Positions 31,866 to 40,670 are shown, counted from the first letter of the stretch. The stretch: DNA of 64,000 bases from an uncultured Clostridia bacterium (GCA_944342025.1 CALVMD010000005.1:1-64000); one strand, 5' to 3'. Notes: generated from the sequence alone by a model not told the origin. Numbers and translations are program-made.

Positions 31866-34538
31866 TCAGGCGGTTTTCGCACGCTTTACAAGCCTGCGGA
31901 CAAGCTTGATCGCCTCATCCAAAAGAATGACGGTGAATGCAAGCCCGACGATTTTGAGCCAGTCGAGAATGCCGAGCGGCACGGTGTCGAACACGGGGCC
32001 CGCAAACTGCGTAATGACGATCTGCAGGAGAAACGCGGCAGCAAACGCGACGAGCATGAGCTTATTCCTGAAAAAGTTGGGGAAAACGCTCTTGTCGCCC
32101 AGTTCGCGGCAGTTGAACGCATTGAACAGCTGGAAGAGGACGAACAGCGTAAAGATGACCGTATTGGACACCTCCGCCGCGTCGGCGCCCTCGACGGAAA
32201 TGCCGAGGAAATTCCACTGCTGCTGCGCCAGACAGACGACGCACATGAACACGCCGTTGACGACGATCTTGCCCATCATTTCGGCGGAAACGATGCTCTC
32301 GTTCCGCGCGGTCGGCTTGCGCTTCATCAGGTCGTCGCGGATGGGTTCGAGCCCCAGCGTGAGTGCGGGCGGGCCGTCCATGATGATGTTGATCCACAGA
32401 AGGTCGAGCGCGTTGAACGGGTTTTCGAAGGGTGTAAACAGCCCGATGACCGTGCAAAGGAAGATGATGGCGACGGACGCGACGTTGACGGTCAGCTGGA
32501 ACTGGATGAACCGCTTGAAGTTCTCGTAAATGCCCCTGCCCCATTTGACGGTCGTGACGATGGTGGAGAACGAATCGTTCAGAAGGACGATGTCCGCCGC
32601 CTCTTTGGAAACTTCGGTCCCCGAAATGCCCATGGCAATGCCGACGTCGGCATTTTTGAGAGCGGGAGCATCGTTGATGCCGTCGCCCGTGACCGCGACG
32701 ACGTTGCCCTTGGAACGCAGCTCCTTGACGACGCGCATTTTCAAAAGCGGCGTGCTGCGCGCGATGACGCGCACCGTGGGAAGGACCTTGGAAAACTCTT
32801 CGTCGGACAGCCCTTCGAGATACGACGCCTCGACGGCGATATGATTTTCGTCGAGAATGCCCAGCTCTTCGGCAATGGCGGACGCGGTGATGATATTGTC
32901 GCCCGTGAGCATTTTCAGGTCGATGCCCGCACCCTGGCAGGCGCGCACGGCGTCGTACACCTCGGCGCGCAGCGGGTCGGTGATGCCGACGAACCCGTCG
33001 AACGTCATGCCGCTCTCCGCCTCTTCGCGGCTTGCGGGACAGTCGGCGACTTTTTTATGCGCGAAAGCGAGCACGCGGCGGGCACGCTTTTGCAGTCCGA
33101 CGATCTCCCCTTCCAGCGCCTGACGCTCCGCTTCGCTCAGTCCGCAGAGGGCGAGGATCTTTTCCGGACTTCCCTTCGTATAGACGGCGTATCCGTCTCC
33201 GTCCTTCACGCAGGTCGTCATATTCTTCGTGTCGGACGAGAATGGATAGACTTCGGCGATCTCGGCGGCGGCGCGTTTCTGCCTGTAATCGATGCCGCAC
33301 TTTCCCGCCGAAACGAGCAGTGCCCCTTCCGTCGGATTGCCGACAAAGCGGGTGACGCCGTTTTCTTCATAGAGATCCGCCGTGCTGTTGAGGCAATAGT
33401 TTTCGATCATGGGCGCATTGCAGAAAGAGGAAAGCTCTTTGAATCCTCCGTCCGCATACACATCCACGACGGTCATGCGGTTTTCGGTGAGCGTGCCCGT
33501 CTTATCCGAACAGATGACGTTGATGCATCCGATCGTCTCGCATGCGATCATCTTTTTGACGAGCGCGTTCTGCCGCGCCATCTTGGCGATATTGATGGAA
33601 AGAGATATGGCGACGATGGTCGGAAGGCCTTCGGGAACGGCCGCCACCATCAGGACGATGCTCTCGATAAATACGCTGCTGATGCTCTCGAACGTGATCG
33701 GCCCGGCAATGAGAATATGAACGAGCTGGATAATAAAGATGAGCGCCGCGCACACCGCGCCGACAACGGTAATGACCTTGCCGAGTTTGCCCATTTTCTC
33801 CTGCAAGGGCGTCTGCCCTTCGCCGCCCGTCTGGATCTCGCGCGCGATCAGCCCGAATTCGGTATTGTCGCCCACGCCCGTAACGACCATCTTGCCCGCG
33901 CCGCCCGTGATGAAACAGCCGGAAAAAACCATATTGGTGCGCTCCGCCACGGGAATATCGCCCGAAAAAACGGCATGCGCGTCCTTTTCGACGGGTACGC
34001 TTTCGCCCGTGAGGGACGATTCGTCGCTCATGAGCGAGACGCTCTCGATCAGCCTGCCGTCGGCGGCAACTTTATTGCCCGTTTCCAGGAACACGATGTC
34101 GCCCACGACCAGATCGCTCTGCGGAATGTACTGGACGACGCCGTCGCGCACGACTTTGATCTCGATGCCCTCTTTGATCTTGTTCAGCTCTTCGAAGGCT
34201 TTGGCGCTCCTTCCCTCCATCACCACGGTCAAAACGACCGAAATGGCGATCGCGACGAGGATACCGACGCATTCGATGAAATCGCCGTTCCTCGACTGCA
34301 CCTCTTTCACGATGTTGACCGCGACGGTGATGACCCATGCGAAAAACAGGAGAATGAGCATCGGCTCGGTAGCGGCTTCCCAGATGCGGCGGAGAAGAGA
34401 TTTCTTTTTCGCCTTGGAAAACTCGTTGCGGCCATACTTTTCGGCGTTGACCTTGACCTGTTCGGACGTCAGCCCTTCACGGCTGTCCGATTTGAATTCG
34501 GCAACAATTTCTTCTCCGTTCCTTTCGTAATAACGCAA
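31866..34538 (-). CDS. Cation P-type ATPase (Ca/Mn exporter type)
   Basis: Membrane ATPase of 890 residues, the length of P2 calcium-pump-like bacterial proteins. Order: N-terminal cation-ATPase domain, actuator loop with TGES, TM4 motif AAVPEGLPT, phosphorylation motif CSDKTGTLTENRM, nucleotide domain, hinge TGDGINDAPAL, then a six-helix C-terminal domain. The start is TTG at 34538 because GGGAGG lies seven bases upstream; the frame open to 34760 runs through the terminator and riboswitch and its first 74 codons are not coding. Since the leader is a yybP-ykoY manganese element, export of Mn2+ (as with YoaB of Lactococcus) or Ca2+ is likely. Homologues also pump Ca2+, so the ion is not settled. 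Confidence 0.92.
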   Translation of the reverse strand: MRYYERNGEEIVAEFKSDSREGLTSEQVKVNAEKYGRNEFSKAKKKSLLRRIWEAATEPMLILLFFAWVITVAVNIVKEVQSRNGDFIECVGILVAIAISVVLTVVMEGRSAKAFEELNKIKEGIEIKVVRDGVVQYIPQSDLVVGDIVFLETGNKVAADGRLIESVSLMSDESSLTGESVPVEKDAHAVFSGDIPVAERTNMVFSGCFITGGAGKMVVTGVGDNTEFGLIAREIQTGGEGQTPLQEKMGKLGKVITVVGAVCAALIFIIQLVHILIAGPITFESISSVFIESIVLMVAAVPEGLPTIVAISLSINIAKMARQNALVKKMIACETIGCINVICSDKTGTLTENRMTVVDVYADGGFKELSSFCNAPMIENYCLNSTADLYEENGVTRFVGNPTEGALLVSAGKCGIDYRQKRAAAEIAEVYPFSSDTKNMTTCVKDGDGYAVYTKGSPEKILALCGLSEAERQALEGEIVGLQKRARRVLAFAHKKVADCPASREEAESGMTFDGFVGITDPLRAEVYDAVRACQGAGIDLKMLTGDNIITASAIAEELGILDENHIAVEASYLEGLSDEEFSKVLPTVRVIARSTPLLKMRVVKELRSKGNVVAVTGDGINDAPALKNADVGIAMGISGTEVSKEAADIVLLNDSFSTIVTTVKWGRGIYENFKRFIQFQLTVNVASVAIIFLCTVIGLFTPFENPFNALDLLWINIIMDGPPALTLGLEPIRDDLMKRKPTARNESIVSAEMMGKIVVNGVFMCVVCLAQQQWNFLGISVEGADAAEVSNTVIFTLFVLFQLFNAFNCRELGDKSVFPNFFRNKLMLVAFAAAFLLQIVITQFAGPVFDTVPLGILDWLKIVGLAFTVILLDEAIKLVRRLVKRAKTA

Positions 34539-34556
34539 ATCTTTGACCTCCCGATT

Positions 34557-34594
34557 GAAAAATGCAAAAGCCGCAGGCGCATATGCGCCTGCGG
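34557..34594 (-). terminator. Terminator of the manganese riboswitch leader
   Basis: A 24-base perfect palindrome (34571-34594) folds into a strong hairpin, followed on the minus strand by CTTTTGCATTTTT. It sits between the aptamer and the ribosome binding site, so it is the expression platform. Confidence 0.85.
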
Positions 34595-34639
34595 TGAAAT
34601 CGTGCCAACGCCGCGAAAAGGGCAGACTTCGACCATATA

Positions 34640-34752
34640 TGCGCATCGCACCTATATGAGTCTCGCAATTTAAGGCAACCCTATATCCCCTCGGGGATAT
34701 GTGATGAAGACTTGCCCCGCATACGCATGCGCCTGCTACTCCCTCACGGACT
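34640..34752 (-). promoter_or_regulatory. yybP-ykoY manganese riboswitch
   Basis: On the minus strand the conserved elements occur in order: AGGGAGTAGC, a helix with GGGGCAAGTC, a middle hairpin (ATATCCCCGAGGGGATAT), GGGTTGCC, and GCGAGAC. In this family Mn2+ joins the two conserved loops and raises expression of exporters. A strong promoter precedes it and a terminator follows. Confidence 0.88.
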
Positions 34753-34773
34753 TTATTCACTTTTTATATTTTG

Positions 34774-34802
34774 ATTATACTTTTTGTGCGCCGCCTTGTC
34801 AA
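34774..34802 (-). promoter_or_regulatory. Consensus promoter of the riboswitch-ATPase unit
   Basis: Perfect TTGACA (34797-34802) and perfect TATAAT (34774-34779) on the minus strand are 17 bases apart. High basal transcription controlled by a leader terminator is the likely design. Confidence 0.93.
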
Positions 34803-34820
34803 GCGGAAAACGACCACGTT

Positions 34821-35342
34821 TTACGATTTTCCGTCCTCTTTTTTCGGGACGAGAAAACCGAGGTCGCGCAGTTTCTCTTCGATCAGGTCGAGCACCGCCT
34901 CGCTCTCCGCACTCACCGTGTGATAATGATAGTCGGAAGTGACGTTTTTGAGGAGCGCCGATCTGCCGCTTTCGATCTTTTCCATAAACCGCCGCGCTTT
35001 CAGGCGGGAATCGATCCCCATGGGCGCGCGCAGCGTGCCGTACACCTTGTGATGCACGAAAACGTCTTCGACGCATCCCCCCTCGTCGGCGACGGCAAAC
35101 AATTCCTTTTCCGTATCCTCGTCCGAATGCCTGACCTTAAACACGCGCGTATGCCGTTCCGGGCCGCCCGCAATATACCCGCGGTTGGTCGAAAGGATCT
35201 TGACTCCTTCTGCGCGCAGGAGCGCCACGTCCTGCACGATGACCTGGCGGGAGACACCGAACAGTGCGGCAAGTTCGGTTGCGGAAACGGGCGTTCCTCC
35301 CACGCGCTCCGCGATCCGGCGGCGGCGTTCTTCCCCGTTCAT
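34821..35342 (-). CDS. niaR: NiaR transcriptional repressor of NAD synthesis
   Basis: DNA-binding repressor of 173 residues. The N-terminal helix-turn-helix is TELAALFGVSRQVIVQDVALLR, read here in two parts (TELAALFGVSRQ, VIVQDVALLRAEG). The C-terminal 3H domain has its three histidines in VFVHHKVYG and YHYHTVS. In Firmicutes NiaR binds nicotinate and represses NAD biosynthesis and niacin uptake genes. It is the last gene of nadABC-niaR, three bases after nadC, and a likely operator lies at the nadA promoter. Confidence 0.92.
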   Translation of the reverse strand: MNGEERRRRIAERVGGTPVSATELAALFGVSRQVIVQDVALLRAEGVKILSTNRGYIAGGPERHTRVFKVRHSDEDTEKELFAVADEGGCVEDVFVHHKVYGTLRAPMGIDSRLKARRFMEKIESGRSALLKNVTSDYHYHTVSAESEAVLDLIEEKLRDLGFLVPKKEDGKS

Positions 35343-35345
35343 CCC

Positions 35346-36221
35346 TCAGTCCTCGTCCGAATCGTCAAAGAAATCGTCGTCGATCTCGACGGGATGAAGA
35401 TTTTTCAGGGAGAGATCGAGAATGGGCGCGGAATGGGTGAGCGCGCCGCAGGACACGACGTCTGCCCCGATGTCCTTCAGGCGCACCACGTTTTCCTTGG
35501 TGACGTTGCCCGAAATTTCGACCAGCGCCCTGCCCGCGATGTATCCGACCGCCTCTTTCATTTCGGCGTCGGACATATTGTCGAGCATGATGATGTCCGC
35601 GCCCGCCTCTACGGCGTCTTTCACCATATCCATGGTCTCGACCTCGACTTCGATCTTCTGCGTGAAGGGCGCGTACGCCTTCGCACGGGCGACCGCCTCT
35701 TTCACGCCGCCCGCCGCGCCGATATGGTTGTCTTTGAGAAGGACCGCGTCCGACAGATTGTAACGGTGATTGCCGCCGCCCCCGACGCGCACGGCATATT
35801 TTTCAAAGAGCCGCATGTTCGGCGTCGTCTTTCTCGTGTCGACCAGTCTGAGCTTGCTGCCCTTCAAAAGCGCGACGATCTCGGCGGTATACGTCGCGAT
35901 GCCGCTCATGCGCTGCAAAAAGTTAAGAGCGGTGCGTTCGCCCGTCAGAATGGCGCGCATATCGCCCGAAACGCTCGCAAGGAGCTGACCTTTGACCACG
36001 CGGTCGCCGTCTTTTGCAAAAAACTGCGTGTCCGCGCCGTATCCGAGCATGGTGAACACGTGCGCGAATACGGGAAGCCCCGCGATCACACCGTCCTGTT
36101 TGCAGATGAGATCCGCCTCGCCGAAGCAGTATTCTCTGAGAACGCAGTTGGTAGACACGTCTTCGCTCGTCACATCCTCGGCAAGCGCCATGCGGATCAG
36201 CTCTTCCGCGCGTATCTTCAT
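35346..36221 (-). CDS. nadC: Nicotinate-nucleotide pyrophosphorylase (quinolinate PRTase)
   Basis: Cytoplasmic enzyme of 291 residues that makes nicotinate mononucleotide from quinolinate and phosphoribosyl pyrophosphate. Family blocks are ALAEDVTSEDVST near the start, LNFLQRMSGIAT, VDTRKTTPNMRLFEKYAV with RVGGGGNHRYNL, and LKDNH. The C-terminus has an acidic Asp/Glu tail of about 10 residues. It begins 10 bases after nadB. The longer frame to 36320 overlaps nadB and is rejected. Confidence 0.96.
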   Translation of the reverse strand: MKIRAEELIRMALAEDVTSEDVSTNCVLREYCFGEADLICKQDGVIAGLPVFAHVFTMLGYGADTQFFAKDGDRVVKGQLLASVSGDMRAILTGERTALNFLQRMSGIATYTAEIVALLKGSKLRLVDTRKTTPNMRLFEKYAVRVGGGGNHRYNLSDAVLLKDNHIGAAGGVKEAVARAKAYAPFTQKIEVEVETMDMVKDAVEAGADIIMLDNMSDAEMKEAVGYIAGRALVEISGNVTKENVVRLKDIGADVVSCGALTHSAPILDLSLKNLHPVEIDDDFFDDSDED

Positions 36222-36231
36222 GGAAATTTCG

Positions 36232-37524
36232 TCAATCACAATAAGCCTCCTTTTCCGCCTCTTCGCGGATCGCCTTCGCATAATTTTCTTTGAGCCGATC
36301 GTAATCGGAATATTCCGCAAGATCTTTTTCGGGGAAGGAACGGATCTTCCCTTCTCCCGCCATGGCGGGCGCGGCGCGCTCCGCCCAGATAAGGCTTTCG
36401 AGCAGAGAATTGCTCGCCAGCCTGTTTTTGCCGTGCACGCCGTTGCAGGCGGTCTCGCCCGCGGCGTACAGCCTCTTCATGTTCGTCCTGCCGTCTTTGT
36501 CCACTTTGATTCCGCCCATAAAATAATGCTGGGCGGGCACGACGGGAATGGAATCTTTCAGCACGTCGTATCCCTCGTCCAGGCAATGACGGTAAATAGT
36601 CGGGAAATGTTCTTTCACCGTCTTTTCCCCCAAAGGGCGCATATCCAGCCAGACGTGCTTTGTGCCGTCTTTTTTCATCTGCTCCCGGATCTCCCCCGTC
36701 ACGATGTCGCGGGGCAAAAGTTCGTTGCAGAACCGGTTGCCGTTTTTATCGAGAAGCACCGCGCCTTCCCCTCTCACCGATTCGGAAATGAGAAAGCGCC
36801 GTCCGTGTTTTTCAGAATAAAAAGTCGTGGGATGGATCTGCACATAGTCGATGTGTTCCACCTCCACGCCGTTTTTCAGCGCGATGGCGAGCGCGTCGCC
36901 CGTCAGGTGGCGGTAATTGGTCGAATTTTCCCACAGACCGCCGACCCCGCCCGTCGCAAGCAGCGTCGCATCGGCATAGACGGGAAAAAGCTCTCCGCTT
37001 GCAAGGTCGCGGACGACGCCGCCGAAACATTCTCCGTCCTTTGCGATGACGTCGACAAGTTCGCAGCGCTCCAAAATCCGCACGTTGGGCAGGGCGCGGA
37101 CGGCGGAAAGAAGATGCGAGGTGATCTCTTTGCCCGTCACGTCGTCGTGAAAGAGGATGCGCGGCTCGCTGTGCCCTCCCTCGCGCGTATAACGGAAATT
37201 CCCTTTCCCGTCGCGCGCGAAACGCACGCCGTATCCCACCAATTCGCGGATGAGCGCGGGGGAACTTCTGATCATCAGCTCCACCGCCTCGGGATCGTTT
37301 TCATAGTGCCCCGCCCGCATGGTGTCGTCGAAATATTTTTTGAAATCGTCGGGGGATTTCAGAACGCAGATGCCGCCCTGCGCGAGAAAAGAATCGCTCC
37401 TGTCGGCGGCGTCCTTGCTGAGCATGAGAATCTGCATGTCTGCGGGAAGGTGCAGGGCGCAATTCAGCCCCGCCACGCCCGTGCCCGCGATGAGCGCTCC
37501 GTATTTTTTCAGTATACCTTCCAT
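36232..37524 (-). CDS. nadB: L-aspartate oxidase
   Basis: FAD enzyme of 430 residues oxidising L-aspartate to iminoaspartate, the first step of de novo NAD synthesis. The FAD-binding Rossmann motif is LIAGTGVAGLNCAL. Other blocks are SFLAQGGICV, HPTTFYSEKHGRRFLISESV and NRLASNSLLESLIWAERAA. It is shorter than the 530-residue Escherichia form because the helical C-terminal domain is reduced, as in many Clostridia. The start is the ATG at 37524, eight bases after nadA. Confidence 0.95.
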   Translation of the reverse strand: MEGILKKYGALIAGTGVAGLNCALHLPADMQILMLSKDAADRSDSFLAQGGICVLKSPDDFKKYFDDTMRAGHYENDPEAVELMIRSSPALIRELVGYGVRFARDGKGNFRYTREGGHSEPRILFHDDVTGKEITSHLLSAVRALPNVRILERCELVDVIAKDGECFGGVVRDLASGELFPVYADATLLATGGVGGLWENSTNYRHLTGDALAIALKNGVEVEHIDYVQIHPTTFYSEKHGRRFLISESVRGEGAVLLDKNGNRFCNELLPRDIVTGEIREQMKKDGTKHVWLDMRPLGEKTVKEHFPTIYRHCLDEGYDVLKDSIPVVPAQHYFMGGIKVDKDGRTNMKRLYAAGETACNGVHGKNRLASNSLLESLIWAERAAPAMAGEGKIRSFPEKDLAEYSDYDRLKENYAKAIREEAEKEAYCD

Positions 37525-37531
37525 ATACTCC

Positions 37532-38434
37532 TCACTTGGCGAGTTCGAGCATTCGCTCGAGCGGACGGCGCGCCGATTCTGCCTTTGCCGCATCCGTCAC
37601 GACTTCGCCCGCACCCGTTTCGAGACATTCGAGAACGCGTTCGAGCGTATTTTTCTTCATGTCTGCGCACGCCATGCTGACGGGAATAAAGTGCTTGTCC
37701 GGACAGCTGTTTTTCAGCTCATACAAGACGCCCGGCTCCGTGCAGACGATAAACTCCCGCGCGGCGCTCTCACGCGCACGGGCGATGATCTCCGCCGTGC
37801 TTCCGATAAAATCGGAAAGCGCACGCACTTCCTCCGTACATTCGGGGTGCGTCAGCACTTCCGCCTGCGGATGGGCAGCCTTTTCCGCCGCCACGTCGGC
37901 AGCAAGAAGGCTCGCGTGCACGGGACAGTAGCCGCCCGAAAAGTAAAAATGTTTTTCAGGCACTTTTTCCGCGACGAAAGAGCCCAGATTCTGATCGGGA
38001 ATAAACAGAATGTTCTGCTCTTTCAGCGCGCGCACGATCTTCACCGCGTTAGAAGAGGTCACGCACACGTCGGACATCGCTTTCAGTTCCGCCGTGGAAT
38101 TGATGTAGCACACTACCGCAAGATCGCCCACTTCCCTTTTCAGCGCCGCGATCTGCTCGGCAGACGCCATATGCGCCATCGGGCAGTCGGCGGAAAGATC
38201 GGGCATGAGCACGCGCTTTCCGGGATTCAGGATCTTGGCGCTCTCTCCCATAAAATGCACGCCGCAGAAGACGATGGTCTCCGCCTGCGTTTTGGCGGCC
38301 TCTTTTGCGAGGTAATACGAATCCCCCACCCGGTCGGCGATCGCCTGTACCGCGTCCGGCGCATAGTAATGCGCAAGTATGACCGCTTTTTCCCGCTCTT
38401 TGAGCGCGCGGAGTCTCTCCTGTATCTTCTGCAT
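37532..38434 (-). CDS. nadA: Quinolinate synthase
   Basis: 4Fe-4S enzyme of 300 residues condensing iminoaspartate with dihydroxyacetone phosphate. Blocks include ILAHYYAPDAVQAIADRVGDS, the cluster-ligand cysteines in VFCGVHFMGE, CPMAH and the C-terminal part, HPECTEEV, and MKKNTLERVLECLE. The ATG at 38434 is preferred; a TTG two codons upstream has poorer spacing to AGG. It is the first gene of the NAD operon and lies right behind a promoter overlapped by a NiaR-like operator. Confidence 0.95.
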   Translation of the reverse strand: MQKIQERLRALKEREKAVILAHYYAPDAVQAIADRVGDSYYLAKEAAKTQAETIVFCGVHFMGESAKILNPGKRVLMPDLSADCPMAHMASAEQIAALKREVGDLAVVCYINSTAELKAMSDVCVTSSNAVKIVRALKEQNILFIPDQNLGSFVAEKVPEKHFYFSGGYCPVHASLLAADVAAEKAAHPQAEVLTHPECTEEVRALSDFIGSTAEIIARARESAAREFIVCTEPGVLYELKNSCPDKHFIPVSMACADMKKNTLERVLECLETGAGEVVTDAAKAESARRPLERMLELAK

Positions 38435-38465
38435 ATCCAACCTGCCTGATTTTTTGGTTTAGGAA

Positions 38466-38498
38466 ACTATACATCAAAACAAGACAGCTGTCAAGACA
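38466..38498 (-). promoter_or_regulatory. nadA promoter with NiaR-like operator
   Basis: On the minus strand TTGACA (38489-38494) and TATAGT (38466-38471) are 17 bases apart. The palindrome GACAGCTGTC (38483-38492) overlaps the -35 box, and an AAGACA half-site repeats at 38481 and 38493. NiaR operators known from Bacillus are of the TGTC/GACA type, and niaR is the last gene of the operon. Confidence 0.8.
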
Positions 38499-38573
38499 AT
38501 GAACGCCGTTCTTGTTAATTTTTTTAAATCGCGAAAATCGCACAAAAAAAGATAAAAACCGTACGCCGCACCG

Positions 38574-38602
38574 AAAAAGTCCGCTGCCTGACGGCAGCGG
38601 AC
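38574..38602 (-). terminator. Terminator of the kinase-like/thiolase-like gene pair
   Basis: GTCCGCTGCC (38579-38588) pairs perfectly with GGCAGCGGAC (38593-38602); on the minus strand TTTTT follows. It lies about 55 bases after the stop at 38658. Confidence 0.92.
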
Positions 38603-38657
38603 CGGAAATGCACGGTCTGTAAAGTTTTAAAAACGCGCTTTCGATGCGGCGGCTGTT

Positions 38658-39485
38658 TCATTCTCTGTCAAAACGTTCGAGAAAAGGATATTTCTTTCCC
38701 TTGGAGTCGTACTGTATCAGCGTATCGACGTGCACGTTATAGGCGCTGCGGAAAATGCTGATGTCCGCGTTGGGATTGGTCTTTTTCATCTCGGCGATCA
38801 GCCGTTTCATTTCAAGACGCTTGGAATCCTCTTCGTTTGCGGCGCTCCGTTCGGTAAATTTGCAGGCACAGCGCAAAAAGCGCAGGCCGTTATGCTCTTT
38901 CCAGCGGACGATGTCCTGCTCGTGCACGTAATAAAGAGGGCGGATAAGCTGCATGCCGGGATGCCCAGTGCTTTTCAGCTTCGGCGGCATGCTCTGCATC
39001 TGACCGCCGTAAAAAATCCCCATGAGAATGGTCTCGATCACGTCGTCGAAGTGGTGCCCCAGGGCGATCTTGTTGCAGCCGAGCTTTTTCGCCTCCTCGT
39101 ACAGATACCCGCGCCGCATGCGGGCGCACAGATAGCACGGATTCTTTTCCACTTCAAAGACCGCATTGAAGATCTGCGTGCGGAAAATATGCACGGGGAT
39201 CTCCAAAAGGGTGGCGTTTTCCTCTATGAGCGCACGGTTTTCGGGGTTGTAACCCGGGTCCATGACGAGAAATTCCAGCCCGAACGAAACGGGACTGTGA
39301 CGTCTGAGCTCCTGCATGCATTTCGCGAGCAGCATCGAATCTTTCCCGCCGGAAATGCATACGGCGATCCTGTCGCCTTCGGACACGAGGGCGTACTCTT
39401 TGACCGCCCGCACGAATTTGCTCCAGATGCCCTTGCGGTAAGTCGTGATGATGCTGCGCTCGATCTCTCCCGCGCGCGTCAGCAT
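38658..39485 (-). CDS. PP-loop ATPase, TtcA-like tRNA thiolation family
   Basis: Cytoplasmic protein of 275 residues. The PP-loop is ICISGGKDSMLLA-like (VCISGGKDSMLLA), and a CYLCARMRRG motif gives the two cysteines that, with a later cysteine (RCACKF), can bind a 4Fe-4S cluster. TtcA makes 2-thiocytidine 32 in tRNA. Homologues in Clostridia are often annotated only as ATPases, so the exact nucleoside is uncertain. It overlaps the cytidylate-kinase-like gene by seven bases. Confidence 0.85.
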   Translation of the reverse strand: MLTRAGEIERSIITTYRKGIWSKFVRAVKEYALVSEGDRIAVCISGGKDSMLLAKCMQELRRHSPVSFGLEFLVMDPGYNPENRALIEENATLLEIPVHIFRTQIFNAVFEVEKNPCYLCARMRRGYLYEEAKKLGCNKIALGHHFDDVIETILMGIFYGGQMQSMPPKLKSTGHPGMQLIRPLYYVHEQDIVRWKEHNGLRFLRCACKFTERSAANEEDSKRLEMKRLIAEMKKTNPNADISIFRSAYNVHVDTLIQYDSKGKKYPFLERFDRE

Positions 39486-40306
39486 TGTCCAGCTGCGGGC
39501 AGCTCTGCGCCCGCGCCCGTCCTTTTATTCCACGCAGCGATCTTTTCCGCAGTACAGCCCTTTTCGGCGCCGTCCGGAACATTGTCCGCACGCACGCACG
39601 CGACGAGCGGTTCGCCCGCGCAGAGGGCGGCGGCGATCTTTTCTTCCCCCGCGGCGATGAAATAGGCGCCCCCCTTCTCGAAAAAGGCGGGTCCGCCCTC
39701 TCCGTTCAGGCAGGGCAGCAGGCGGCGGGCGCTCAGCTCGTAACGGGCGAACGGCTCGCTTTTCCCGTACTTTTCAAAATGCGCCAAAATATGTTCCGCC
39801 ACCGTTTCGGGCGGGATATAAGAGGTATCGATCACGTAATCGTAATTTTCGAGATCTTTGATGTTTACGCCGTACAGCTGAAAATACCGCTGCATTTCGC
39901 TTTGACGGCGCGCGGCGATTGAACGGATCGCCTCTTCGAGGTTCGAAAACGGCTCGCTTTCCCGCCCAGCGTTCATGATGCGCGCGGCAGAAACGGCGGG
40001 ATCCGCCGCCATGTAAACCGCAAACGAATCGGGCACGAAGTGCCACGCCATCCTCGAATCGATGATGACGTCAGCCGCCTTTTGATTGAGGGCGCGCAGG
40101 CCGTCGTCGATCTTGTCGTCGATCTCGGGATGCGTTTCCGAATATTTGTTGAGTTCGAGGGTCGTCATCCCCATTTCCGCGGCGATCGCGCGCTGAATGG
40201 TACCGGTGGAATAGACCTCTGCCCCCAGCTTTTCGGACAAAATCCTGCCGACCGTGGATTTTCCGCTGCCGAGGTCCCCCGCCAGCGAGATCTTGATGTT
40301 TCCCAT
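39479..40306 (-). CDS. Cytidylate-kinase-like protein with a C-terminal extension
   Basis: Cytoplasmic protein of 275 residues. The first 190 resemble short cytidylate kinases (Cmk2 type): P-loop SLAGDLGSGKSTVGRILSEKL, YSTGTIQRAIA, IIDSRMAWHFVP and RRQSEMQRYFQLYG. The remaining 85 residues, starting about FARYELSARRLLP, do not belong to the kinase fold; I do not recognise them. The start at 40306 follows an AAGGCGG site. It is coupled to the TtcA-like gene by overlap. The substrate might be a nucleotide or a different small molecule. Confidence 0.78.
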   Translation of the reverse strand: MGNIKISLAGDLGSGKSTVGRILSEKLGAEVYSTGTIQRAIAAEMGMTTLELNKYSETHPEIDDKIDDGLRALNQKAADVIIDSRMAWHFVPDSFAVYMAADPAVSAARIMNAGRESEPFSNLEEAIRSIAARRQSEMQRYFQLYGVNIKDLENYDYVIDTSYIPPETVAEHILAHFEKYGKSEPFARYELSARRLLPCLNGEGGPAFFEKGGAYFIAAGEEKIAAALCAGEPLVACVRADNVPDGAEKGCTAEKIAAWNKRTGAGAELPAAGQC

Positions 40307-40369
40307 AGGTTTCACCGCCTTCTGTGATAGATCATATTTTACCACAAGGTGCGGATTTTGTAAACAATA

Positions 40370-40467
40370 TCCGACAAAAAGGCTGAAAAACCGTATCGGG
40401 CGGCAAACCGCCGGTTTTTCAGCAAAATAAGCGGGTCGGGAAAGAGTATTTCCCGACCCGCTTTTTT
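40370..40467. terminator. Tandem terminators after the small orphan gene
   Basis: Two hairpins. The first has arms at 40382-40393 and 40412-40423 with a CTTTTTG tail on the minus strand. The second has 14-bp perfect arms (40430-40443, 40449-40462) with TTTTTT on the plus strand and TTATTTT on the minus strand. Confidence 0.85.
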
Positions 40468-40487
40468 CTGATTGTACAACGGCGCGC

Positions 40488-40670
40488 TTACAGCTCAGCC
40501 ACGCTCACACGATACGATTTACCGTTAATGTCACGGAGAACAAAACCGTCCTCGCACTTTTGCACTGCTCCGCAGTAGTATTCCTTCACATAGACGAACA
40601 GATCGTCGGCAAGATCCTGACGCGTAATATACTTTTCGTCTTCCGAAACAGCATACTCTTTCGTACTCAT
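40488..40670 (-). CDS. Small orphan protein behind Spo0A-like boxes
   Basis: Unrecognised acidic protein of 60 residues: MSTKEYAVSEDEKYITRQDL, a helix, then a beta-like C-terminal part with VLRDINGKSYRVSV. No membrane segment or signal peptide. GGAGGAG sets the start at 40670. It has its own promoter and tandem terminators. Upstream lie three TGTCGAA/TGCCGAA boxes, so its expression may depend on Spo0A. Function unknown. Confidence 0.72.
   Translation of the reverse strand: MSTKEYAVSEDEKYITRQDLADDLFVYVKEYYCGAVQKCEDGFVLRDINGKSYRVSVAEL

Noticed and set aside
34539..34760. N-terminal extension of the P-type ATPase
   Set aside because: It overlaps the terminator and riboswitch and resembles no ATPase sequence; a GGGAGG site fits the TTG at 34538.
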